The notes beneath the pieces were generated by a model. The model searched no databases and was not told the DNA's origin. It was given only the letters and a program-made list of their open reading frames with translations. 64,000 nucleotides of DNA from a virus. Below are positions 14,101-18,271 of the stretch, piece by piece. Positions within the stretch are counted from its first letter, which is position 1, and each line of letters starts with the position of its first letter. Position numbers and translations under genes: made by a program. The stretch lies in IMG/VR virus record IMGVR_UViG_3300046535_000406, positions 45,498 through 109,497 of that record; one strand, given 5' to 3'.

Positions 14101-15283
14101 CTGCGCGCTCGCCCGCCTGCGCGAGGGAGTGGAAGTCGTTCAGGGCACCGCCGACCAGCAGCGCCCGGAGCCACTTCACCGTGTCCGGCTGTGCGAGGTT
14201 CCACGGGTTCAGGACGTTCTTCACGATCCAGTTCAGCAGGCCGCCCTTGGCGTGGAGCGCGGCATCTGCCGCCACCATGCTGTCGGTGATGTCGCCTTGG
14301 TTGTCGGCGCTCAGCTGGTTCGCGTTGCGAGCACCAGCGGCCCTGCGCGCTGCCCGCATGGCACGGAGAGCTTGGGCGTGCAGGATGGCGTTGACTCGGG
14401 CAGCGGCCTCCTGCGGCGTGATCCTCCCGGATTGGAGCAGCCGGGTGACCACGGCCAGCTGGTTGCGCACGGCGGCCTGAGCACTGGCGCTGATCTTGGC
14501 GATGGCGGCCAGCAGCTTCCTGACTTGGGCCTGCTGCACCAGCGTCTGGTTGGCCTGTGCCAGCTTCGCTCGCTCAGCCGCGATGCGATCGAGGATGACC
14601 GGGATTGACGTGTTCTCGGAGTCGGCCACCGCCCGAGCGAAGCCCTTGCGCATCACGTCGTCCATGCGCACGGCGACCGACTGCAACAGCAGGGCCTCCA
14701 TGGCCGGGGCGTCCTTGGCCTGCTTGGGGTCCTTGCCGTTGGTGGTGGTGATCAGGCGCCCGATCAGGTCGCCCACGGAGCCGACCGGGATGACCGTCTC
14801 GGCGGGTGCCAGCCCGGCGGCCATGAGCGTGCGCTGAATGTCCTGCTGGTCCTGCGTCGAGAGCCGTGACAGGTTGCCCAGCGATCGCTTGCCGACGGTG
14901 TAGGCGTTGCTCGCCTGACGCAGGTAGGCCGCGCTGAGCGCCGCCGTGAACTGGGTGCTGGTCAGCGTGCCAGCCTGAAACTGCTCGATCAGCAGCAGCG
15001 CCGACTCCACGAACTGGCGCACTGCCCGGGACAGGCGCTCATCGGCGCCGGGGTTGCGCTGGGCCGGTCCCCAGCCGATCACCGGCAGCCCTGCGCTCAG
15101 CGCGTAGGCGATCGCCTGAAGGTGGTTGATGTCCCGGTCCGAGGCGACGATGCCCGTCGCGTCCTCTTGGATGGCAACGTCGTACTGGGGGTCGTACCAG
15201 AGAGGATCACTGGCGCTTCGCAGCGCCTCGGTGATCTGTTCCAGCAGCGCCTCGGTGAGGTCCCGGTCAGTCTCCGCGACCAT
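1..15283 (-). CDS. Giant polyvalent virion protein, at least 5,094 codons, C-terminus beyond window edge
   Basis: A single frame opens at ATG 15283, preceded by a GAGG Shine-Dalgarno-like sequence, and reaches the left edge without an in-frame stop. An alternative ATG lies at 15301. The start overlaps the portal stop by 17 nt, the usual position of the head-morphogenesis (SPP1 gp7/Mu gpF) gene. Domains in order are: head morphogenesis (about 1-500), HExxH peptidase (about 830-920), HipA/PI-kinase-like (about 950-1135), second HExxH peptidase (about 1330-1430), ADP-ribosyltransferase-like (about 1580-1750), Nudix (about 1937-2055), an unassigned stretch (2060-2640), SH3/KOW-like repeats (2640-3565), an unassigned stretch and a tripled domain (3565-4370), then more SH3/KOW-like repeats. 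Such fusions are known as polyvalent proteins and are proposed to be packaged and ejected into the host with the DNA. That role is inferred here. Domain calls come from motifs only. Confidence 0.9.
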   Translation of the reverse strand, partial: MVAETDRDLTEALLEQITEALRSASDPLWYDPQYDVAIQEDATGIVASDRDINHLQAIAYALSAGLPVIGWGPAQRNPGADERLSRAVRQFVESALLLIEQFQAGTLTSTQFTAALSAAYLRQASNAYTVGKRSLGNLSRLSTQDQQDIQRTLMAAGLAPAETVIPVGSVGDLIGRLITTTNGKDPKQAKDAPAMEALLLQSVAVRMDDVMRKGFARAVADSENTSIPVILDRIAAERAKLAQANQTLVQQAQVRKLLAAIAKISASAQAAVRNQLAVVTRLLQSGRITPQEAAARVNAILHAQALRAMRAARRAAGARNANQLSADNQGDITDSMVAADAALHAKGGLLNWIVKNVLNPWNLAQPDTVKWLRALLVGGALNDFHSLAQAGERAAFRVGDNIAPVTGATPTAQTVADVANVQSAIGQDHVFSPTPMGQIIQVWWTLGDADHCDDCIELSDMSPYSYDALMSMGLFPGSGHTQCGLNCKCRFEYDVPDTVCGDPLAGISDFAESMVTEGPINLVWIKEADACGTPIPVASLLGDLPDYGPSQQPVADQNAFTWDTDVASQIVVDAPALALPEELAWLKHPPDLHAPYIRDGIREPGVGPVLVQKFALGDNTYSAVYQEDAKNLRFITGAMTGASSHTFEPEMTVAAIRWAAQSAAERGLSLQFDNRLVNQGLADFLNGLGAVSAELPLAQRIPDTIAAGASIFTEHPILPGPQLTWMREMPEMPSFRALAAEPHVSNANAIVQTAFEPSPEHPMADAMALFPGMKNLAGEAFSSAQWDMLRAKAELFDQLGIDRSLNSALSVIESSDGVGYAGRAFSDGRINLEPEMGLAGKITVSNTFGDAWAHEYGHLVSNRLSQRLGADRWNTFKADFRGDNLLKLKSYADTSDEEFWAEAFTAMTRPDYIPGTLAGDTEAWSLMREGGVWHTPEITFPVTKFGAFPTEQVLVDPSKWGTGGLLPGWKWGSADKLGKGTTPRVLLKDPTGQEFLLKPYGVSEEVAGSRVTTLFGLDAPPVARIAFGTGDNPWYAWQALVPRTAQSYWVRAPDAATLARVLGHDEERQLFGHGLVDYLIHNADGHGGNYLYDSGRVWAIDKGYGFDRLGSGLTPSLTDFYERADASMFGRIDHSPDLLLRLTPQDVATTLDRFDGVTDQQLLNAVGDALTTDAAKADLLSRKHNLRQSVEDLFADRTTIADHPSAAWKAWLDDGGTFPYTPPADLGATVSEVTNVSELVARMEARYPGTDWSGLLEVPFDTGKVLAKRMDMLFSRFGTIPSFRGVALRTYAPGKGTIAEVARIDPNVPGSKVFLNRAMFTDSTALQKAFLRDKANVPFSVGGQIATNADEWASDVVTHEMGHEWLGMNLHSRLGADRYAPVRQELEPWLKSTLWPALKTTHISKYARSNQHELWAETFAGAIEGMNQPETKQLAAIFDKFYPAKPADPLLGFSPQDLPSVNLTDVMKPKDTGFFKNNTPQAVRDAVLALPEAEREGATKLIRNMATLWKKDVSVVPTDWQVWLIKGSTFEAPTEVLPAAATLWDKKLTPQWSKPEVPLPPAPTAAEFAPEGSAGIVTQLLNPKDEWWLEPNLKPIADAAEWNAVDTGAINKSLRAGEHVADQSVDGTMVKGKDLLDYYDRLSTQAETTAPGILYRGQSLKAGALGKVGDSYVDKAIPFATSSGNKAYNFAIPGGVVQRMHVPKGFRLSAGEATYQVQLPRNLRWRIVRVTDGKELGLAENVSVVDLVPDTGVVPGYQYTGVPFKSFTAPPKPDTPFDGLTFKIDEKAPVLEPGTTVEPIPVEGIAPLNTPPVDWTGHVPEEPPLPEGAVADWQLKDMREAADKAWLRWEAVQSGEAKYAITWSQAESDAAKKAGLFEQKIGSQYYAAKSKADLDALDKAVKGGLDTNSDAFWKDTLGYSQKQLDTIDAYDVAKKGTHSLRAGVVLVEPDGRMWIISPRNRWAGYENTFAKGGVDLNETTAQAAVREAREEMGFSVELDKYLGDFTATDNGSITRYYVAHRTGGGPAWAKTIKETYSVRLGTPSEVRPVLLRYDKPDSRDTKVLDSYLEQAGLPPVAPPITEPPARLLGMSPDDVSGGSPFLHEQLGYDPQIAEASAGVWTPTSMPTGLMKVELPGGPDGTSSVFFRDDEAAKTRRWVLTAFKNDSGVLVAAADPAMAQLRANAMLAMVTNLPKGWDLSIEGSMGFGKADFALLGIPGEVPGFGKTLLIGNGDAVKVAKIMADPTALSADAPTLTLTPAVTDTLAAKLGPADPTIAVGQIVGTNTPTHFATHGVEAPADPFFETYGVAKPAWDTSLFVSEGKAPDEVLSSVHWKIGTTDQPINLFYPNAASSFVRMGVPEWKVTGIETRRAILLKEILRQADKGMEVEVTVSTTETAKLADLFTVLGSKSEGGSWRLDAPQLQLLRKATDQNVSITSLLPPPGITTAAMHPAAQAKSLDQTLGHVVTATPNKLSAQGTTGIGEKWGFDQHEAYNFVNGTGTGIPTPDGPDLKSHPQKQVWTTSKGGDVEFYWDTSPNGNLRLNQVITGENVSEPDVAAALVGQLQYFAGVMQNPALYGVNHLAVRIDDAVMNVLGDKTKQMLTAAGLKPSSVLGGWILSRPNTIGLVHSLLNDLTDVAAVASVAPAAFAIGDTVLHATYGIGTVIDAVAGGTFYVKFPSVTSYFLADQLKPIVKAITSLKPGDMVHTLDNKPALIASISADGQKALVKIGFGEQTFSIADLSLAHQWQIGDLVNYLGNEGSITKIEPDILFLKTTADGKLFATEPWNANLTFIGSQPAWEVGDTLVNGAGVKGAVTFVHADGFIDVHWATGTSPSIHVDPNATTLGVPLTKTGSLGAPTAPAAPSAAGFRVGDKVQSGGLSGTKGVIAAVFPDAGKVTVTWDSGITSTAFDPTHPNVMLKHVEPSATFKVGDHVANMWDATGTITNVADGKVGITWDISPGAGAGLLIDPTTVGLKHVPDVGVTQPPLKVGDTVIEQISGKGQMVTVQTIDPVGTLALVELPDGSTTWMAVSSLVKPGFSSPAWAVGTATPVAAVTTFVQGDVVKTAFGVGKVNKVLPGDVIEVTLPSGAYKSFTVGELSSVAPQVGDAVIHPTLGHATITKIDTGITPVQIQVKAVGSEAWAWANPDNVVKVGDKLQHGAIVQTIDANQVIAVTGGAKFTSPVSEVQKDLKLGKYPGLTPGTGAVTTAAEPWKVGDQALWQPPGFAHPEQVTIQAVSPSGLITVKGAAANAFPVAPTELARVPAATTEPFKVGDAVLVTKGAAFSGQVGSITHVGLLSSGETYYDVALPGAPYVSFKAEELAPAPGTAPGVMAPGGVPAGITVGAKVEIEGLTGTVTQIAPNGILTIAVDTGGSTTAYGIGDAKVVMVQHGPPLRIDGKVHISGTGVSSLDGQDGIISAIHPNGTYAVTKLDGATAQDVSAKNLHPFLTWNVGDTALLPSGTKVEIKSITGLDFYGATVQYADGHIDKWPVWALVKPAGAAPTPVVPTNPFKIGDHVTTPSGSSGVVSEITPPQGVSGGMIVMKLPDGTSLVTSPATLKMTRPPGAVGGLFQKLGVSKAEFDKGWQTQLATGESAYQVKPVGGAIGGLYASMKKNLQGDLVLYSIGGTTLGSDASYLAALSGIASFPLDPLKIAPKNLIVPTSFLNAMPTLSDLMKQAGAVESQYGWLTLTAAQATDLATKLSTDTQLITVGSLAAGGTKVAGSIDFAGWATEDIAQMAAAIGAIPDTLALGGGALSLSWKAGKFDIGGTLDYPPNATKPMRILNLTSPIAMQNTTFMVVTQYAGESLSYGQKLIYEDQALSVIDEHWKNMLLDHYNGSLDLSGSQTRIILPYEDAQQLAKDIKQASGIASPQALPVPPQTGVLTGATLAVPNPVTVGAYDPLTASLYTVQYEKSVSGHSLLSGANTTMKQTHYGTGAIDGGTAEWRRIGNRLELWQTTGDQLGVFAAQMRKFNDYMDATPSLTHLNLKGPILEPGPVRTWLEEAGWDPSQKLLKSDVDQIVSDLDSEVGAATNAVPVTLAFGSVPGYDPAVVDNFAMHWGVETNEKAAYLSGANTSVKHVVWGGGSSLDYRRLGNRVELLKLTAPSEHIADNVAFAFIQHAADLFDKTPSLYRLRIDSDAFLATSLSMRDTLKAYGGVLSKTNDMAFKPEDVQAIRDKLVADGQAPTIVTVAPPPVAPTFSTLGTIEGYDPQAIALASIPDIEQTIHPVHLAGTANKALKETIYGDGNQALKVQWRRIGQRIEVSSAEGDYTPTLLLAHMKRMAEAMETTPGIEYTVVRASIVGGMPLDLRNLFEVAYGTAATKGDIKMGRLDAEALLKDLKADEVKAKAAPGIAPTIQSAPKPVPATTVASSYAAGDHIVWGKGLNGFVTSVDHNGKLSVTSVSGTTFKLKPEDVTPYTATTPNVVFPGSKAGGYNLGDQVQWGKPSLGTPMQTGTVTQISQSGELTITTQSGAVVHKAATNPNLSKVAPAVSFAKGVIEPPPTTLAVGDKVKFVGSGPPTYEVMAVKPNGLIDVKDSDGNLWADMNGEHAVKVGVVPAFTPIPPEGLKVGDWALKPDGKYAKVMHTFDNGNVQLSIGNTFAPGDIVPAGSVTKVAEPTKQAAFSIGDQVVLPNGKVDVIASIDGVDEYHVAGAPGLPFFGKDMLLAKPAEPAGLKVGDIVDHMNGNSAYKGGTVVAINDVSKTANVKWPGFGGAQGLESPQVNLKLVGAPPPVLAKVGDEIVVKPGGGDATGDVATYGGQMGTVNYVSLNGQMMDVTMLDGSTGTFAQNEVIVSAKAGTLTPAAVPSPLTPKAGDTVSVNGKTGTVMGTHGIVNGEMTWGVEFPGEPVWGYFPTSQLSAAVGPKVGGKVTVKAIGGAFDGETGTITAISPDGLDIEVILNDEHATQVTFEPSELENANPAPFRIGEHVNYGGQNLTVTKLFPVTGNVQAMGVDGTPFVLVPESVNKGWITATTPAPKFAVGDKVLTNDYGIGTIAQVNSATVEVSFDPLTSPNAPSSKIYNPAKLTPKPQIKVGDSVLTYGGDEGVVNYLSPDGLTAHVTTMTANLTQETKDLTLVKVQPGFHQGDWVTV
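2370..3610 (-). repeat. Three diverged copies of a roughly 150-residue domain within the giant protein
   Basis: Copies begin near residues 3897, 4045 and 4207, at YDP or GYDP motifs. Each continues through GANTxxK or similar and then WRRIGNRLEL, YRRLGNRVEL or WRRIGQRIEV. I do not recognise the family. The Arg/Asn core is the best-conserved part and is a good query for profile searches. Confidence 0.6.
4585..7380 (-). repeat. SH3/KOW-like repeat array 1 of the giant protein (about 16 modules)
   Basis: About 16 modules of 40-60 residues follow the pattern xFxVGDxVxxxxGxxGxVxxVxxxGxxxVxxxxG, for example FKVGDHV, FRVGDKV and WNVGDTA. The modules differ at the DNA level, so this is an old array rather than a recent tandem expansion. 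Comparable small-barrel repeats act as binding or spacer modules; the ligand here is unknown. Confidence 0.7.
9110..9475 (-). other. Domain: Nudix hydrolase (about residues 1937-2055)
   Basis: A perfect Nudix box (Gx5Ex7REUxEExGU) lies at residues 1972-1994 and ends in REAREEMGF. The flanking beta-strand pattern is also right. It directly follows the ART-like domain, so NAD, ADP-ribose or an ADP-ribosyl product is an attractive but unproven substrate. Confidence 0.85.
10040..10540 (-). other. Domain: ADP-ribosyltransferase-like, catalytic motif altered (about residues 1580-1750)
   Basis: The layout matches exoenzyme-type ARTs: NKSLRAG, then LYRGQ (conserved Arg), then PFATSSG in place of the STS motif, then a C-terminal TYQVQLPRN segment. 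In active enzymes the equivalent of QVQLPR is usually E-V-L-L-P-R preceded by Q/E-x. Here the presumed catalytic Glu is Gln and the residue two before it is Thr, so the domain may be inactive or have a different chemistry. Confidence 0.55.
10994..11296 (-). other. Domain: zinc metallopeptidase-like module 2 (about residues 1330-1430)
   Basis: HEMGH occupies residues 1359-1363, followed by SRLGADR and HELWAETF. It parallels module 1 closely, so the two peptidases flank the kinase-like domain as a duplicated pair. Either could process the giant protein itself or a host protein; the sequence does not decide. Confidence 0.65.
11879..12438 (-). other. Domain: HipA/phosphatidylinositol-kinase-like fold (about residues 949-1135)
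   Basis: A phosphotransferase-like core is visible. FLLKPYG could supply the ATP-binding lysine, HNADGHGGN (1081-1089) matches the catalytic loop with Asp1084, and AIDKGYGF matches the metal-binding motif with Asp1101. This HN.D..., ID.G pattern is typical of HipA and PI3/4-kinase-like phage and toxin domains. Activity is inferred from motifs only. Confidence 0.65.
12524..12796 (-). other. Domain: zinc metallopeptidase-like module 1 (about residues 830-920)
   Basis: The motif HEYGH occupies residues 854-858 and is followed by SQRLGADR and, about 35 residues on, EEFWAEAF. The second motif supplies a plausible third zinc ligand (Glu). The same order of motifs recurs in module 2 about 500 residues later, which points to an internal duplication. 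The substrate is unknown. Confidence 0.65.
13784..15283 (-). other. Domain: SPP1 gp7/Mu gpF-like head morphogenesis region (giant protein residues 1-500)
   Basis: The first 440 residues are helix-rich and full of Ala, Gln and Arg. They end in the family-typical cysteine cluster: WWTLGDADHCDDC around residues 445-455 followed by a second Cys cluster (CGLNCKC) about 35 residues later. In SPP1 gp7 and Mu gpF relatives this motif closes the minor head domain that sits near the portal. Its position directly after the portal gene supports the assignment. Confidence 0.75.
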
Positions 15284-17342
15284 ACGTCGCCTCGGCAGCA
15301 TCTGCGGCCTGCCGTGCAATCTCTACCAGACGGTGGACGCGGACCCGCTCGTCCGGCGGAGCCCACGACTCCTGAATGGGAGGCGCGGTGTCCTGCTTGA
15401 CTCCGGCCTTCTGTGCCGCCGTCGGCATCATGCCCGGCACCGGCGAGAGCTTCGTCGGGAAGCCGCCCTGAGCCGCCAGTGGCGTCAACAGCGACTGCGG
15501 GTCGATCGGCTGTGGGCCGGTGGCGCCCTTCATCATGCCCTCGGGCAGCGGCGGGAACAGGCGGTCCATCAGCTGGTCCACGTCCTCGATTTCGAGCGCG
15601 ACCATGGCGATGGACAGGACCCACTTGCCAGCCTCGGGGTTCTGAAGCGGCAGCATGTCGTAGAGCGCCTTCAGGGCCGTGAAGTAGGCCGCAAGGTCCT
15701 TCTTGATGATCGGCGGGAAGACGACGCTCACGTACCAGTCGATCGGCTTGCTCGGCCCCGGGTCTTGGTCCGACAGGGCCGTGAAGACCATCGGCTGGAC
15801 GGCAGGCGGCGGCGGCGGCACGAACGGCTGGGGCGGGCCACCCGGCGCGGCGGGGTCGGCAGGCTTGGACGGATCGGCAGTCGCCTTGGCAGGGTCGGCG
15901 CCGTTCACCTTGGCGCTGTCGCCCTTCACGTGAATGTTGATGTCGCCCTCGTGCAGTTGCACCGGCGAGCCTGCGCGACCGGCAGGCGGTCCACCTGCGC
16001 CGACGGGTGCCGTGGTCGGACCCGGGTTCAGCTGAGGCGGTCCAGCTGGCTGTGCGGACGAGGTGTCAAGCACCTGCTGCGCCGTCATCGACCGCTCGCT
16101 GTATTTCGTGGAGTCGTCGCGTGGGCCGAGCTTGCCAGCGTCGTGAGCCGTCTCCAACGCGAAGGTGACGATGTCCGACATGATGTCGCCCAGCCACTTC
16201 TGCCACGACTCGTACATCTTCAGGAGCGGAAGCTCCATGGCGGTCGCGGTCGCGAGGTTGGCGTTGGCCTCGTCGCCGAAGTAGTGGTTCGGGATGCCGC
16301 CCATGCCCGAGCCGCCCATCATGCGGAGGATGCGCTCGTCGGCCAGCGCGTTCGTGCCGCCGGTGTCGTTCTTCATCCATTCGAGGGACGAGTAGTCGTT
16401 CTCCACGATGGTCGAGCCCGGCGCCGGAGCAGGGTTGGTGTCGTAGCCGGTGGCGCTCACCTGCATTGACGACTGAAGCCGGGCGACCTCGGCGGCCACA
16501 TCCTGAGCCGTGCTGTTCTTGCGCTTCTTCTTCCACGCGAACGTGGCAGCTGCGTCAGTGATCGTGGAGCGGTTCTCCATGAACCGCTTGTGCGCGTTGA
16601 CCCAGTCGAGCGCGGCCTCTATCTCGGACTCGCCCATCTTCGACTTGCCACGGCGGCAGAGCATGACCAGCCCGTCCTCGACCGCCTTGGGCGCGGTCTG
16701 GCCCTTGGGGTCCAGAGGAGCGTCGTTGCGCCACTCGCGATACCAGATGAAGTCGTCTGCCGTGGTGGCGGAGTAGGAGCCAACGTTGAAGTCGTAGCTG
16801 CCGCCCAGCTTGCGCACCTTCACCCAGAGCGGGATGCGCCAGTTCTCGGGATCGGTGACCACGTCCTCGATCAGCAGCGAGTCGATCGAGCCAAGCTCGA
16901 CCTTGCCTTCATCGGTGTCGGGGAACATGACCAGCACTTGCAGGCCGTCGGTGAAGGCACCCTTCAGGAAGTCGGACTGGGCCATGTAGCCGAAGAACGT
17001 CTGCTGGTTCACCGGGTTCTGGACAAGCTCGTCAACGATCTTCGCGACACGGGTCTTGTTGGCGGCGGAGAGAGTCACGCCGCGCCCGATGGTGTAGTTC
17101 ACGAGCAGGTTGGACGCCTGCTTCACGAGCGGGCTGCGCCGGGCTGCGCGTCGCGCACGGCGGATCGTCGTGATCCGCTCGTCTCGGGTCAGGTACGTCT
17201 CGTCGCCGGAACGGTCGTACGAGAGGTTCGTCCAGTTGGCGTCTTCGAGAGCGCGCTCGACCGTCAACAGGGCTTCGCGAATGCTGACCGGCTTGGGTCC
17301 AGCGAAGGCGGGAGCGCCGTTCGGCTGCACGGTGAGTCCCAT
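15267..17342 (-). CDS. Phage portal protein
   Basis: The 691-residue protein forms the dodecameric DNA-entry ring of the capsid. Portal features include the Arg-rich N-terminal helices, LVNYTIGRGV, a WVNAHKRFMENRS segment before a helical stem, and a C-terminal crown region. After about residue 430 there is a Pro/Ala/Gly-rich insertion, then a conserved-looking C-terminal section. I chose ATG 17342 because coding character begins there; longer readings upstream lack it. The Shine-Dalgarno is weak. The next gene (the giant protein) overlaps its end. The nearest upstream gene, 17486, is divergent, so the portal needs its own promoter or a long leader. Confidence 0.85.
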   Translation of the reverse strand: MGLTVQPNGAPAFAGPKPVSIREALLTVERALEDANWTNLSYDRSGDETYLTRDERITTIRRARRAARRSPLVKQASNLLVNYTIGRGVTLSAANKTRVAKIVDELVQNPVNQQTFFGYMAQSDFLKGAFTDGLQVLVMFPDTDEGKVELGSIDSLLIEDVVTDPENWRIPLWVKVRKLGGSYDFNVGSYSATTADDFIWYREWRNDAPLDPKGQTAPKAVEDGLVMLCRRGKSKMGESEIEAALDWVNAHKRFMENRSTITDAAATFAWKKKRKNSTAQDVAAEVARLQSSMQVSATGYDTNPAPAPGSTIVENDYSSLEWMKNDTGGTNALADERILRMMGGSGMGGIPNHYFGDEANANLATATAMELPLLKMYESWQKWLGDIMSDIVTFALETAHDAGKLGPRDDSTKYSERSMTAQQVLDTSSAQPAGPPQLNPGPTTAPVGAGGPPAGRAGSPVQLHEGDINIHVKGDSAKVNGADPAKATADPSKPADPAAPGGPPQPFVPPPPPAVQPMVFTALSDQDPGPSKPIDWYVSVVFPPIIKKDLAAYFTALKALYDMLPLQNPEAGKWVLSIAMVALEIEDVDQLMDRLFPPLPEGMMKGATGPQPIDPQSLLTPLAAQGGFPTKLSPVPGMMPTAAQKAGVKQDTAPPIQESWAPPDERVRVHRLVEIARQAADAAEATYGRGD

Positions 17343-17485
17343 CACCAGCACCTGAAGTGCGCCCCATCCTGAACGTCGAAGCTCGGCACGCCCGGATGGG
17401 GCAGAACGCCGCTCCTCAAGAACCGGGGTTGCCGGTCGCGGGGAAAGCCTATCACGGGCGTCCAGACTGCTGGTACTGTGCGCGC

Positions 17486-17713
17486 ATGACCCGCCCCCAT
17501 CCACGCCAAGCGGACGCGCTTGCGCTCGCCTCGGGCATCGCCATCGTCTCCGTGGCCCTCATTGCCGTCGCAGACATCGTCGCCCACGGATCACTCGAAC
17601 CGGCGGTGATGACGCTCGTGGCCTCCACGATCGCGCCTCTGACGCCCGCCCTGATCATCCGCTACGGGATCAACCCGAACCGTAGCGGGCACGAGCAGAG
17701 CCCGCCCCAGTGA
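17486..17713 (+). CDS. Small two-helix membrane protein, holin-like
   Basis: 75 residues with two hydrophobic stretches (ALASGIAIVSVALIAV and a second ending ALIIRYG) and a charged tail. It is one of only four plus-strand genes. A TACTGT box 6 nt before ATG 17486 would give a leaderless mRNA. The stop overlaps the GTG of the next membrane gene, which implies coupled translation. A holin or antiholin role is inferred from size, topology and pairing; no lysin is adjacent. Confidence 0.5.
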   Translation: MTRPHPRQADALALASGIAIVSVALIAVADIVAHGSLEPAVMTLVASTIAPLTPALIIRYGINPNRSGHEQSPPQ

Positions 17714-18027
17714 ACATTCCCGACTGGCTCGCGTGGGTCCTGCTGGCGATCCCCGTATTCACGTCGGTCGTGTTCGTGCGCATGGCGTGGCGAGCAGGGA
17801 AGGACATGCTCGGGCTGAAGGCGACGACGCTGCCGCTGGTGGAGGCGCGGCTGGTGGTCGGCTGCGGGTTGGCCCTGATCAGCCTCGGTAACGTCCAGAC
17901 CGGGATCGGCTACATCGCCCAGATCGGGAGTGCGACGGACATCAACATCGCCGTCGGCGCCATCGTGGTCCGGGGAGCCCTCCTGCCGGTCGCGCTGTAC
18001 GTCCTGCTGCGGTATCGGGGCGGCTGA
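17710..18027 (+). CDS. Three-helix membrane protein, holin-like partner
   Basis: 105 residues with three predicted membrane segments (around 6-27, 50-75 and 80-100). It starts at GTG 17710 inside the stop region of the upstream gene (GTGA). A hairpin immediately after its stop probably terminates the pair. The two genes form an inverted island between the fibre genes and the portal. Holin function is inferred. Confidence 0.5.
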   Translation: MNIPDWLAWVLLAIPVFTSVVFVRMAWRAGKDMLGLKATTLPLVEARLVVGCGLALISLGNVQTGIGYIAQIGSATDINIAVGAIVVRGALLPVALYVLLRYRGG

Positions 18028-18031
18028 GGAA

Positions 18032-18053
18032 GTTAGCACCCGGGGGTTGCTAC
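18032..18053 (+). terminator. Hairpin after the plus-strand membrane gene pair
   Basis: An AGCACCC/GGGTTGCT-type inverted repeat begins 4 nt after the stop codon. There is no T-tract, as is usual for GC-rich hosts. Confidence 0.4.
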
Positions 18054-18246
18054 CGGAGTCCCAGAGCGGCGTTCTGATCGCTCGCCCCAGACCTTCCTGC
18101 CGGTCAGAGCTTCCCTATCACCTCAGTTGCGGCTACCGCAGAGACAGTTGGCGTCCAGCACGCTCGGGCCACATGCAACCCGGGCTGCGCCCTCCCGTGA
18201 GACGGCGCGAAGCTGACGCCCGTCGTCATTAGCGCCGGGCTCCGCC

Positions 18247-18266
18247 AGTGTACCGCAGGGAGTCAA
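18247..18266 (-). promoter_or_regulatory. Dispersed TTGACT motif, short-spacer variant
   Basis: TTGACT (18261-18266) is followed by CCCTG and a TACACT box (18247-18252) after only 8 nt. It directly follows the stop of the LamG-like gene. Transcription from here would run antisense through the plus-strand pair towards the portal. Confidence 0.35.
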
Positions 18267-18271
18267 TAGGT

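Larger units (their letters stand above)
18028..18271. other. Convergent intergenic region
   Basis: About 240 nt lies between the ends of the plus-strand pair and the LamG-like gene. It holds the hairpin at 18032-18053 and a degenerate copy of the dispersed promoter motif at 18247-18266. I see no convincing gene. Confidence 0.5.

Noticed and set aside
17343-17504. Longer N-terminus for the portal (start at 17504)
   Set aside because: The extra residues are low-quality and lie over the divergent control region and the start of the plus-strand membrane gene. Portal-like sequence begins at ATG 17342.
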